From Dyadobacter sp. 676 (GTDB taxonomy: Bacteria; Bacteroidota; Bacteroidia; Cytophagales; Spirosomataceae): a stretch of DNA of 64,000 bases. Shown here piece by piece: positions 37,856 through 47,151 of this stretch. Both the position numbers and the translations under genes were made by a program. Numbering within the stretch: the first letter of the stretch is position 1; every line of letters begins with the position of its first letter. The stretch covers positions 1,240,001-1,304,000 of the forward strand of contig NZ_CP159289.1 of NCBI RefSeq assembly GCF_040448675.1, given 5' to 3'. Below the pieces are notes generated by a model. That model saw nothing but the letters and a program-made list of their open reading frames with translations, ran no database searches and was not told the DNA's origin.

Positions 37856-40247
37856 ATGCATTCCCAAACCCGTTTTATGGCAGCTGTTTCTAAAAGCTGC
37901 CTGTTTTTGATTACTATCCTGTTTTCCTCAATTCATTCTTCGCCATGCATGGCCCAGGCTATCGACCTGAAAAATGCTGTCCTGATCATCTCTCAGGGCA
38001 TTTCCTCCCCCCATGAACGAGACGGCCCCGGCGGTATTGACCGGGGAAATCGCGAAAAGGACCGGCATTACGCTCAAAAAAGCGACCGCGTGGCCGAAAG
38101 GCAATACCCCGGTAATAGCGCTCGCATTGGTGACAGATAAGGCATTGTTATCGCGCAATGTGCCTGCCGGGGATGGCAAAGGGCCGGAATTTAAGCCGGA
38201 AGGTTACCGGATCGTGACTGAGACAGACGGCGCGAATAAGACCGTATGGGTCATCGGGGCGGACACCCGTGGCGTGCTGTTCGGCACGGGATATCTGCTG
38301 CGGCATTTGAGAATGAGCAAATCGTATATGGGCAAGCCGCTCGTGGAACTGGCCGGACCTGTGAACACAGCTTCTTCGCCTGCCTATCCTATCCGCGGGC
38401 ACCAGCTGGGTTACCGCTCCACGGCCAATACTTACGATGCCTGGACAGTCGCGCAGTTTGACCAGTACATCCGTGAACTGGCTATTTTCGGTAGTAACGC
38501 GGTGGAAGGGATTCCTTTCCATGAAGATGATAAGCCGAGCCCGCATTTCAAAATTCCTGCCAGGGAAATGCGTATCAAAATGAGTGAAATCTGCCAAAAG
38601 TACGATATGGATTACTGGGTATGGACGCCCGCGACATTTGAACTGACCGACAAAGCCAGGCGTCAGGCGGAACTGGATTTGCACGAGCAGTTTTACAAAG
38701 AATGTCCCCGCCTCGACCATATCTTTTTTCCCGGCGGCGACCCGGGCGACAACCATCCATCGGAGGTTTTACCATTTATCCGGGAACTTCACACGAAACT
38801 GATCAAGTACCACCCGAAGGCCAAAATGTGGATTTCGTTGCAAGGTTTCGACACCGAACAGATCGACTATTTTTACAAATACCTCGAGAGCGAAAAACCC
38901 GCCTGGCTGCAAGGCGTGGTGTCAGGCCCGGGCAGCCCGCCGATGGCAGAAACGCGCTACCGGCTGCCGAAGCAATACCAGCACAGGCAATATCCCGACA
39001 TTACGCATTCGGTGCGCTGCGAATTTCCCGTGGAGAAGTTCGATCAGGCATTTGCATTGACGCTCGGAAGGGAGTCGGTAAATCCGCGGCCCTTTGCATT
39101 CGCCAAAATCCATGCGAAATACGCCCCTTTTACGGACGGCTTCATTTCGTATTCCGACGGCAGCCACGACGATGTGAACAAAGTGTTGTGGAGCATGCGT
39201 GCCTGGGACCCGCAGATAGACGTGCACCGTATTTTGGAAGAATACAGCGCTTTCTTTTTCGATCAGACGAACGCATCAGCCATTGCCAGCGGCATAGAAG
39301 CATTGGAGCAGAACTGGAAAGGCCCGCTGGCGGAGAATGGTGGCGTGGAGATGACCTATTTCAATTGGCGGATTTTTGAAAAAACGGAAGAGGCCCTAGC
39401 AAATAACTGGCGCTGGCAAATGCTCTTGTTACGGGCATATTATGATCAATACACCCGCCTGCGTCTTCTTCGTGAACAGGAACTTGAAAAACAGGCCAAC
39501 GCAATTCTGGCGGCAGCCGATTTAAATACGATAGGACAGTCAATGGATGCCGCCCTGGCCATCGTCAATAAAGCCGATCAGGAACCGGTTGCGCAGGACA
39601 TTTATAGGTATATCGTCTATTTGAGCGATGCATTGTACACCTCGATAGGTCTGCAAACCAGTACCGAAAAGCATAAGCCACGGAATCCGGAGCGGGGTGT
39701 TGTAATGGATTTCGTGCATTACCCGCTCAACAACCGCTGGTGGCTGGCCGATGAATTTGAAAAGATCAGGAAAATGGCCGGTCCGCAGCAGCAACTGGCC
39801 CGACTGAAAACCATCGCCTTCTGGGAAAATCCGGGGCCGGGAAGCTATTACGACGATATTTCCAGTGTAGCGAAAGGGCCTCGCGTAAAAACCGTCTCGG
39901 AAGATGCTACCGACGTGGCCTGGTGGGATAACGGCAAAAGCCGCAAACGTCTCTCAACCCAGCTGTTCCAGCGCGAGCCCGAGCTTGATTATGACAACCT
40001 CGATCCCCGTGCGCGCTACATAATACGCGTAGCGGGCGAAGGCGACGCACTCCTGCGTGTGGACGGGTACCGGCTGTCGCCCGTCGTTTATAACAAAGAA
40101 CCGGAAACCTTTAAGGAATGGATCGTGCCGTTGTCGCTCACACAGGATGGCAAAATTTCGGTCACGTTCGATGGCCCGGAAGAGTCGCATTTGAACTGGC
40201 GCAAGAAGTCCAAGATTTCGGATATATGGTTATTGAAACAGCCATGA
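37856..40247 (+). CDS. Secreted glycoside-hydrolase-like protein (GH67/GH20-type N-terminal fold), frameshifted
   Basis: After a signal peptide (about 1-35) the zero frame gives AIDLKNAVLIISQGISSP, then breaks in a C6 run at 38007-38012. One base less joins it to the long frame MNETAPAVLTGEIAKRTG and a total of 796 residues. The N-terminal domain (about 35-150, EGYRIVTETDG, VIGADTRGVLFGTGYLLRHL) matches the alpha/beta domain before GH20 and GH67 barrels. The middle is a TIM-barrel-like region (PIRGHQLGYRS, FFPGGDPGDNHPSE, ISYSDGSHDDVNK). The exact family is unresolved; a glucuronidase or hexosaminidase relative is most likely. Convergent with the ROK gene of the sugar locus. Confidence 0.75.
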
Positions 40248-40255
40248 GGCGGGGG

Positions 40256-40277
40256 TAGCCATGCTCCGGCTATTTTT
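40256..40277 (+). terminator. Weak hairpin terminator behind the glycosidase-like gene
   Basis: TAGCC (40256-40260), a 7-nt loop and GGCTA (40268-40272), followed by TTTTT. It starts 8 bp past the stop codon. The stem is only five pairs, so support is modest. Confidence 0.45.
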
Positions 40278-40456
40278 CTTCTTTTGGTATAAAGTGAATG
40301 CTGTTGTATACAATAAATCCAGTCAAATCCGCATCTTCGCTCCCCGGGGAGCATTCCGTTTGTAGAAAAATGATTGAAATACACGCAGGAACTCCGGCAG
40401 GAGCCGGCAATAGGTCAGAACGGAATCATGGCTATAAGCAGGTAGCACCCGGAGGC

Positions 40457-41668
40457 TTAATCATGAATGCCCAGGAAGCGGTTCCGAACAAGGAGGCACG
40501 CGCCCAGCAAGCCGGCATCTTCGCCTAATTTTGAATGCACGAGCCTTGTGTCGTTACTCACGAGGCTCAGCGAATATTTGTTAATGGCGGTTTTAATAGG
40601 CAAACCAATATAATCGCCCGTCGTGAGCAGGCTACCTCCGAGAATCACCAATTCGGGATTAAAAACGTTAATCAGCGAAGCGATACCCCGGCCGATATTC
40701 TCTCCCAGTTGCGCGATAAGCTCGATGGCGAGCACGTCGTCGGCAACGGCCGCTTCGATGATATCCTCCATCGTAATATGCGCCGGTTCCGGGATTTTAC
40801 TTGTAATGAGCGACGAAGAACCTTCACGGATTTTATCACGAAACATCCGCTCCAATGCCCACCCGGCAGCTTCGGTTTCGAGGCAACCCTTTTTGCCGCA
40901 GCGGCATATGTACTCATTGTTGAACACAGGCATGTGGCCAAACTCGCCCGCGTAGCCCGATTTCCCATAATATAACCTGCCGTCCATCAGGATACCCACA
41001 GCGATACCGTAGTCGAGATTCAGGAAAAGTACATCTTTCTCGTCCTCCACTGCACCGAGGCAAAATTCGCCGTAGGCCATCGCACGGGAGTCGTTTTCGA
41101 GGAACACGGGATAGCCGATTTTCTCTTCCACAATTTCGCTCAATGGCCGGTCGTCAAAATGAAAATAGCTGTAACTGTGGCCCGTGCGGTAGTTGATGCG
41201 GCCTGAAAGGTTGATGCCGACACCTTTAACCCTTTCCTTCTGAACAGTTAGTTCGTCGATAAAATCGGTGATGTAACGGCACAGCCGATCACGCGATTCC
41301 ACCGTATTGGCCAGTTCGTACGGCAATTTGCCCGAGTTTTTGGCAAGCGTTTTGTCCAGGTTCAGCAGGCCGATCGTAATGTGGGTTTGTTTGACATCCA
41401 CACCGATAAAATAGGCGGCGTCCGCCGCCACACCGTACAAGCTCGGCTTCCTGCCGCCGGAAGATTCTATTTTACCATAATCGTTCACCAGGCCTTCGCT
41501 CCGCAGCCCATTTACCAACACCGTCACTTTGGGCACGCTGATATTCAGTCGCTTGCCCAGCTCCGGTAACGTCATGCTTCCATGATTGGCCAAGTAACCC
41601 AGTATAATACGGGCGGGGTCTTTGGTTTTATAGTTGGCTGTGACACGAAGGGGTCTGCTCATAGGCAT
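40457..41668 (-). CDS. ROK-family transcriptional regulator
   Basis: 403 residues. A MarR-like winged helix opens it (about 20-75, MTLPELGKRLNISVPKVTVLVNGLRSEGLV), followed by a ROK sugar-kinase-like fold. The zinc motif CRCGKKGCLE and the ROK signature GYAGEFGHMPV are present, with ENDSRAMAYGE around the catalytic-type Asp. As a NagC/XylR-type protein it probably binds a sugar or sugar phosphate and controls the adjoining MFS, AGE and SusCD genes. It is the last gene of the minus-strand run from 54.3 kb. The ligand is unknown. Confidence 0.93.
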   Translation of the reverse strand: MPMSRPLRVTANYKTKDPARIILGYLANHGSMTLPELGKRLNISVPKVTVLVNGLRSEGLVNDYGKIESSGGRKPSLYGVAADAAYFIGVDVKQTHITIGLLNLDKTLAKNSGKLPYELANTVESRDRLCRYITDFIDELTVQKERVKGVGINLSGRINYRTGHSYSYFHFDDRPLSEIVEEKIGYPVFLENDSRAMAYGEFCLGAVEDEKDVLFLNLDYGIAVGILMDGRLYYGKSGYAGEFGHMPVFNNEYICRCGKKGCLETEAAGWALERMFRDKIREGSSSLITSKIPEPAHITMEDIIEAAVADDVLAIELIAQLGENIGRGIASLINVFNPELVILGGSLLTTGDYIGLPIKTAINKYSLSLVSNDTRLVHSKLGEDAGLLGACLLVRNRFLGIHD

Positions 41669-41702
41669 CTAAAACAATGGGGCGGCTAAATTAAGGACAT
41701 AT

Positions 41703-42920
41703 TCATTTTGTTTTATACCCGTTCAGGCCAAAAAACAGGATGAGTGCATAACAGGCCAGCGGCAACATAAAGGCAACCTGCCAGTTATAGTGATCGATGA
41801 GCCATCCCTGGCAGAAAGACACGATCGAACCGCCCACAATGGCCGTCGACAACCAGCCCGATGCCCGGGTCGCGTACGACTCAAGTCCTGCCACGGAAAG
41901 CGAAAAAATGGTCGCGAACATAATCGAATTAAACAGGCCCACCGCGATCATCGTCCATACCGCCAGGGTTCCCGTAGAACTAACCGAAACTACGATTAGG
42001 GTAATGGCGGCCACCGCGGCCGCGCACAGTACGCTGGAAGCCTTTAACGTTTTCAGGATCGCAGCACCGATGAACCGCCCTATAAACATACTGCCCCAAT
42101 ACAATGCCACCATCGTACCCGCGTCGTTCAGCGAGGTCGACGACACATCGACGATGTAGCTCGCCAGAAAAGATCCGATGGAAACTTCGGCGCCGACGTA
42201 ACAGAACAGCGCGGCAATACCGAACCGCAGGTTACGGAACCCCCAAAGCGGCTTCCCGCCCCCTTCGGTCGCCTGCATCGCCGGCACCGGTAGCCTAAGC
42301 CTGCTCACTACCAGCGCGATCGCTATCAGCAACGCAGCAAGCCCCAGGTATGGCAAACGCACGGGCTCGCTGCTCCGCGCCAGCTCGTCCGACTTCGACA
42401 AAATGTACATACTCCCGAAAACCGGCGCCACGGTAGTTCCCACAGAACCCACCGCCTGAATCAGGTTGAACCGTGAAGAAGCCGTCTCCGCAGGTCCCAG
42501 CAGGGTTATGTACGGGTTGGCAGCAACCTGCAAAAGGACAATTCCGATCGCAAGTACGAACAATGCGGCCAGGAACAGGTAATATTCATGCCACACCGAG
42601 GCCGGATAAAACAGCAATGCTCCCAGCGAGGCGACCGCGAAGCCGGCGACCATCCCTTTTTTAAACCCGAATTTGCTCACCAGTATGCCCGCCGGAATAG
42701 ACATCACGCCGTAAGTCAGGAAAAAATAAAATTGCACCAGTGCCGACTGGGCGTAGGTCAGTTCGAAACTATCCTTAAAAAACGGAACGAGGGTGTCGTT
42801 CATACAAGTGATGAACCCCATCATAAAATACAGGATCGCCAGAGTAACCAGCGCAGGCCGGTAGCTCCGGCCGGCTGCCGCCTCCGCCGACGGCCCGGAC
42901 GTAACGGGTGCGAGTGCCAT
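41703..42920 (-). CDS. MFS sugar transporter, FucP-type
   Basis: 405 residues from ATG at 42920, 2 bp after the AGE stop codon; a longer frame from 43013 overlaps that gene and is rejected. Twelve transmembrane segments. FucP-family landmarks include FFMMGFITCMNDTLVPFFKD-like N-terminus, the QVAANPYITLLGP motif of helix 4 and SRFNLIQAVGSVGTTVAP. It is a proton symporter for a monosaccharide such as fucose, GlcNAc or glucose; the epimerase next door favours an aminosugar or aldose. Cytoplasmic membrane. Confidence 0.92.
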   Translation of the reverse strand: MALAPVTSGPSAEAAAGRSYRPALVTLAILYFMMGFITCMNDTLVPFFKDSFELTYAQSALVQFYFFLTYGVMSIPAGILVSKFGFKKGMVAGFAVASLGALLFYPASVWHEYYLFLAALFVLAIGIVLLQVAANPYITLLGPAETASSRFNLIQAVGSVGTTVAPVFGSMYILSKSDELARSSEPVRLPYLGLAALLIAIALVVSRLRLPVPAMQATEGGGKPLWGFRNLRFGIAALFCYVGAEVSIGSFLASYIVDVSSTSLNDAGTMVALYWGSMFIGRFIGAAILKTLKASSVLCAAAVAAITLIVVSVSSTGTLAVWTMIAVGLFNSIMFATIFSLSVAGLESYATRASGWLSTAIVGGSIVSFCQGWLIDHYNWQVAFMLPLACYALILFFGLNGYKTK

Positions 42921-42922
42921 AG

Positions 42923-44107
42923 TCAGACGTTCAGGGTTACTTTTGCTTGTATGGCCTCCAACGTCTTCCAGCATTGAAACAGCCCGCGCGGAACGTGGAA
43001 GCATCCCTTCCATTTACCTCCCTTTAAGGACAGCAACGGCTCGCCCCGCCGGTTGAGATAGCCAAACCACTCTCCGTGTTCAGGATCGGGGAAGTGGCTC
43101 CATGTGTACGCATGTACGCGCTCGAACCACTGCGCGCAACGCTCGTCGCCGGTATGCAGGTAACCTTTCAGCAAGGTAATGAGCGTTTCCATGTGTACCC
43201 ACCAGAGTTTCTGGTCCCATTCGAGCTGTTGCGGCGGATTCCCTTTTACATCCATAAAGTAGAAAATGCCTCCATACTGCCCGTCCCAGCCATATTCGAC
43301 GAGCCGAATGGCAATATCAACCGCCCGCTGTGCCAGATTCGCATCGGATGTCCGGCCGGCAAGGTCCATAATGAACCACATCGATTCCAGTCCGTGGCCG
43401 GGGTTCACCAGCCTGCCTTCGAACGAATCGGAGAAAGAGCCGTCCGGACTGACATTTTCAAGAATTACGCCCAGCTCCGGCCGGTAAAATTTGTTCATTA
43501 CGGTGTCGATCCCGCGTTGTATCACTTCATTAACCAGGGACGGCTCCAACAACGACTCGATTTCCAGCACCAGGTTACAGAGGATCATCGGCAGTGCGAA
43601 GCTTTCCAACGGCCGGGCGCCGGGCACCGACTTGCTATATATGCCCTTCGGATTGTCCTGTCTTCTTAATATGTTCCGAAAAGTATCGACGGCGATGGTT
43701 TTGAATTCCGGATTACCAGTCACTTTATACAACTGCCCGAACGCCATCGTCGCGAAGCAATCTGAGAAAATGCTGTGCGGCTGCATGAGCGGATTACCGT
43801 AACGGTCGAGCGAAAAATACCAGTTACCGTTGGCGTCCCGCCCATGCCGCTGCAAAAAAGCAGCGCCCGAAAGCGCCATATCAAGCCATTCGCGCCGCTT
43901 TTCAACCTGATTGTAAAGCATGGCAAAGCACCAGACCTGCCGGCATTGCAGCCACATAAACTTGTCGGTATCGAATACCTTCCCTTCGCGGTCGAGGCAG
44001 GTAAAAAAGCCGCCGGCTTCGCGGTCCGGGGAATTTTTCATCCAGAAAGGGATCACGTCGTTCAGCAGGGCGTGACGGTACTGGTCTATGTACTTTTCAG
44101 GTTGCAT
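42923..44107 (-). CDS. AGE-family epimerase (N-acylglucosamine 2-epimerase or cellobiose-epimerase-like)
   Basis: 394 residues forming one (alpha/alpha)6 barrel. Family residues are seen in DKFMWLQCRQVWCFAMLYN, NPGHGLESMWFIMDLA and LEWDQKLWWVHMETLITLLKGY, whose histidines correspond to the catalytic pair of AGE enzymes. It would interconvert GlcNAc and ManNAc or related sugars in the cytoplasm after import by the FucP-type carrier. Sits between the dehydrogenase gene at 44157 (49 bp) and the transporter gene (2 bp). The lack of a NanA lyase nearby argues against a full sialic acid pathway here. Confidence 0.9.
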   Translation of the reverse strand: MQPEKYIDQYRHALLNDVIPFWMKNSPDREAGGFFTCLDREGKVFDTDKFMWLQCRQVWCFAMLYNQVEKRREWLDMALSGAAFLQRHGRDANGNWYFSLDRYGNPLMQPHSIFSDCFATMAFGQLYKVTGNPEFKTIAVDTFRNILRRQDNPKGIYSKSVPGARPLESFALPMILCNLVLEIESLLEPSLVNEVIQRGIDTVMNKFYRPELGVILENVSPDGSFSDSFEGRLVNPGHGLESMWFIMDLAGRTSDANLAQRAVDIAIRLVEYGWDGQYGGIFYFMDVKGNPPQQLEWDQKLWWVHMETLITLLKGYLHTGDERCAQWFERVHAYTWSHFPDPEHGEWFGYLNRRGEPLLSLKGGKWKGCFHVPRGLFQCWKTLEAIQAKVTLNV

Positions 44108-44156
44108 GAAAGGTCGGGTTAAGGATTCAGGAATAGTCCCTGATAAGGTTTCAGAT

Positions 44157-46874
44157 TTAAGGAGTTAAGTCGTTTTCGAAATACATCCAGTCTATATGGA
44201 ACATCGGACCTTTGATTTGTTCGTTTTTAAAAACCAGGTACAAATCATGAACACCCCCTGTCCCGCTTACGGGCAGCAGGACTTCTTTCCAACCCGTTTT
44301 CAGATCTTCCAGCCTGCCACCGGGAATCACGACCTGCCCCAGGAGCGTGCCTTCGCGACTATCCTGCCGTAATTCGATCGTCCCGCCGGCGCCGTGTTCC
44401 TGAATGCGGAAACGGATATTTTTGATATGCGATAAATCGATCTGGTTGAACCGGGTGTATTTGCCATTGGTGATATTGGCGATATATGAAACGAAACCGG
44501 TATTCTGCGTCGCTACCACCACGCCCACATTGCCCTCCTGATAGTCCTCCATCTGGATCAGCGGGTTACGGAGCACGATATGACTGGCCGTTTTCAGCGG
44601 GCCGATACCATTCGCCCCCTTGTCTGTATACGATGCCAGCAATACGTAGGCACCTTCATTTCCTTTACCGATATGTTCGGTAAGTTTCATTTGTGTCGCG
44701 AGCGGGATATCCCCGGCGCTTTCTCCCAGCGAGAGAATGTACTCCGCTATCTCCTTCGCGCTTTTTTCAGGCAAATCGGCATGCGGCGGCATCGGGTACG
44801 AACCCCAGTTTCCGCTTCCCCCTGCGATGATCTTCCTTGCGAGCATGTCCGCTGCAACTGCATTTCCCCTGTACCTTCTGGAAATTTCTTTCAGGGCAGG
44901 ACCAATGGACTTCGTTTCCACCGTGTGGCAAGCCTTGCAATCCAGCGAAGCGTACAACTTTGCTGTTGCCGCATACCGGATATTTTCTCCTTCCGAGCCC
45001 GAAAGCGCCCCTGCCAGGTCCTTGCCGAATGTCAGGTAGTTGAAACTCGCGTGGATTTTGGCCCGCTCGATCTTTCCGTCCTCTTTGTCGGTAACCTTAA
45101 TGCGGTAGTCGAACGGCGCGTTGTCCCAATAGAAGGTGCGGTTCGCCTTCGTCCCGATCGTCACGTCGGGAGGCGTGTTTCCAATCTTGAATTCGGTAGT
45201 GGCAGTACCTTTGCCGCCGTTCTGGTCGGAAACGGTGAGCACTACATTATAAATACCCGGTTTGGTAAAAGTATGCCGGATTTCCTCGCCCGCTAGCTTT
45301 TTTGCACCGATCTTCCATTCATAAATCAGTTTGTCGCCGGCGTCGTAATCTCTTGAACCTTTGGCTGAAAGCGTCGCAGTAAACGGTGCCGCCCCGATGG
45401 TCTTCCCCGACGAAACGACCGCCACGGGATTGCGGTTGCCCTCGGCGTATTCGACCCGGATTATGCCTGAATCGGTATTACGTGCGAACCAGTTGGTACC
45501 ATAAGCGAGCAGATAAATAGCCCCGTCCGGCGCGATCTGCATATCGATCGGCGCAACGACTTTCAATTGCGGCAGGAACGGCTCCATACGCACATAATTG
45601 CCGTTCGCATCCATTGTCACGGCCATGATCCATTTCCGGATCCATTCGAAGATGAAGAGCTTACCATTGTAATATTCGGGCAGCTTGTAAGGCGCATCGG
45701 GATACAAATCGCTGTAATATACCGGTCCGGCCATCGCGCTGGCCCCGCCCTTTCCAACCAGCGGGTATTTTCTGGAAGGACCTTTACCATACCAAATGAA
45801 TGCGGGCTGCGCAGGGGGCAACTCACGAATGCCGGTATTATGCGGCGAATCATTGATGGGTCTTTGCGGATCTTTGCCCGGACCTTCCTTTTTTGTCGCA
45901 AAATCGTAGTCGGGAAACACTTCGTTATCTCCCAGAAAATAAGGATACCCGAAGAATCCCGGCTTACGTGCCTGGTTAATTTCGTCGTAACTCATTTTTC
46001 CCTCGCTCCCGGGTACCTCCGTATCCGGCCCCACATCGCCCCAGTACAGGTATCTGGTTTTAGGATCGACCGAAATCCGGAACGGGTTTCTCACGCCCAT
46101 AACATAAATTTCAGGCTTGCCCCGTGAGCCGTCCTTCGGGAAAAGGTTACCGTCCGGAATACTGTAAGTACCATCGGGCTCGGGTTTGATCCGCAGGATC
46201 TTGCCCCGGTAATCGTTACTGTTTGCCGTCGCCGCCTGATCGTCCGAAAGCTCCCGACCCGGACGTTCATCGATCGGCGTATGGCCTTCGATTTCCTCGG
46301 CATTGGTATTGTCCCCGATCGAGAGATACAGCAAGCCATCCGAAAAAGTGATGTATCCGGCCGAATGGCAGCAGTACTTGCGCTGGGTCGGGATTTCCAG
46401 CAGTACTTTTTTGGACTCCTGGACCAGCTTCCTGCCTTTCAGCTCGAAGCGCGCCAGATGGCTCACGCTTTTCTCGCCGCCGACGCCATAATAGAAATAG
46501 ATCCAGTTATTATTTTTAAAATCAGGGTCTATCGCAACACCCAACAAACCATCCTCGATCCCGCTGAACACATTGAACTGCGCGATAGTCGAGAGCTCCC
46601 TGGTTGCATTGTCGAAATACCGGACCGCTCCTTTCCGCTCTGCAATGACCACGTCGTAGTTGGGCAGAATCGCCATTTCCATCGGCTCGTCGAGCCCGGA
46701 TACCAACGAAGTGTAGGTAAACCTGCTCGAATCCGGCCCTTCCGGGAGCGCAGCCGCACGAACCGGTCCGGGATGGTCTACCTGCCGGAACAACGGCCTG
46801 TCATGCCGCGCCACCGAAGCCACACAAAGCCCCCCGGCAAGCAAAAGACCAATCGAAGATTTCATTTTTTTCAC
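44157..46874 (-). CDS. PQQ-type sugar dehydrogenase / PKD / cytochrome c / CBM6-like fusion
   Basis: 905 residues, secreted. A soluble-glucose-dehydrogenase-like propeller (about 50-470; GLLGVAIDPDF, VMGVRNPFRISVDP, WGDVGPD) is followed by a PKD domain (about 485-570, ATLSAKGSRDYDAGD). A cytochrome c has one CKACH heme site at about residue 646 and an axial Met probably in YPMPPHADLPEKSAKEIAEYIL. A carbohydrate-binding-like C-terminal domain (about 755-905) completes it. It likely oxidises a sugar and passes electrons to its own heme, then to the oxidase. It starts about 280 bp past SusD, with a repeat element in between. Confidence 0.85.
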   Translation of the reverse strand: MKKMKSSIGLLLAGGLCVASVARHDRPLFRQVDHPGPVRAAALPEGPDSSRFTYTSLVSGLDEPMEMAILPNYDVVIAERKGAVRYFDNATRELSTIAQFNVFSGIEDGLLGVAIDPDFKNNNWIYFYYGVGGEKSVSHLARFELKGRKLVQESKKVLLEIPTQRKYCCHSAGYITFSDGLLYLSIGDNTNAEEIEGHTPIDERPGRELSDDQAATANSNDYRGKILRIKPEPDGTYSIPDGNLFPKDGSRGKPEIYVMGVRNPFRISVDPKTRYLYWGDVGPDTEVPGSEGKMSYDEINQARKPGFFGYPYFLGDNEVFPDYDFATKKEGPGKDPQRPINDSPHNTGIRELPPAQPAFIWYGKGPSRKYPLVGKGGASAMAGPVYYSDLYPDAPYKLPEYYNGKLFIFEWIRKWIMAVTMDANGNYVRMEPFLPQLKVVAPIDMQIAPDGAIYLLAYGTNWFARNTDSGIIRVEYAEGNRNPVAVVSSGKTIGAAPFTATLSAKGSRDYDAGDKLIYEWKIGAKKLAGEEIRHTFTKPGIYNVVLTVSDQNGGKGTATTEFKIGNTPPDVTIGTKANRTFYWDNAPFDYRIKVTDKEDGKIERAKIHASFNYLTFGKDLAGALSGSEGENIRYAATAKLYASLDCKACHTVETKSIGPALKEISRRYRGNAVAADMLARKIIAGGSGNWGSYPMPPHADLPEKSAKEIAEYILSLGESAGDIPLATQMKLTEHIGKGNEGAYVLLASYTDKGANGIGPLKTASHIVLRNPLIQMEDYQEGNVGVVVATQNTGFVSYIANITNGKYTRFNQIDLSHIKNIRFRIQEHGAGGTIELRQDSREGTLLGQVVIPGGRLEDLKTGWKEVLLPVSGTGGVHDLYLVFKNEQIKGPMFHIDWMYFENDLTP

Positions 46875-46930
46875 CCGATAAACTTAATAAAATGATTTAT
46901 GAAATATGACGCTATGTGGGATTTAATTTT

Positions 46931-47151
46931 GAATAATGAATGACCGAATATGTGAATGAGCCGCCGTGGAACGTGAATGAGTGAATGAGTGAATGTGTGA
47001 TAGTCAATGAATGGCTTAATGAATGACTGATATTTACCTATGCCTCACAAGACAATACAACACCTGACATACCTGACCACACCTGACCTTTTATTCCCTC
47101 ATTCAAAATTCAATCATTCAATCATTCCCCATTCCACGGCGGCTCATTCAC
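46931..47151. repeat. TGAATGA-type intergenic palindromic repeat, copy 2
   Basis: Same element as at 32813-33043. Ends CCGCCGTGGAA (46961-46971) and TTCCACGGCGG (47132-47142), arms of TGAATGA units, and a core (47049-47096) nearly identical to copy 1 with three ACCTGAC units. It lies between SusD and the dehydrogenase gene and touches the SusD stop codon. No ORF. Confidence 0.85.

Noticed and set aside
42921..43013. N-terminal extension of the FucP-type transporter
   Set aside because: Lies wholly inside the AGE epimerase gene and is not transporter-like; ATG at 42920 fits the family start and the 2-bp gap.
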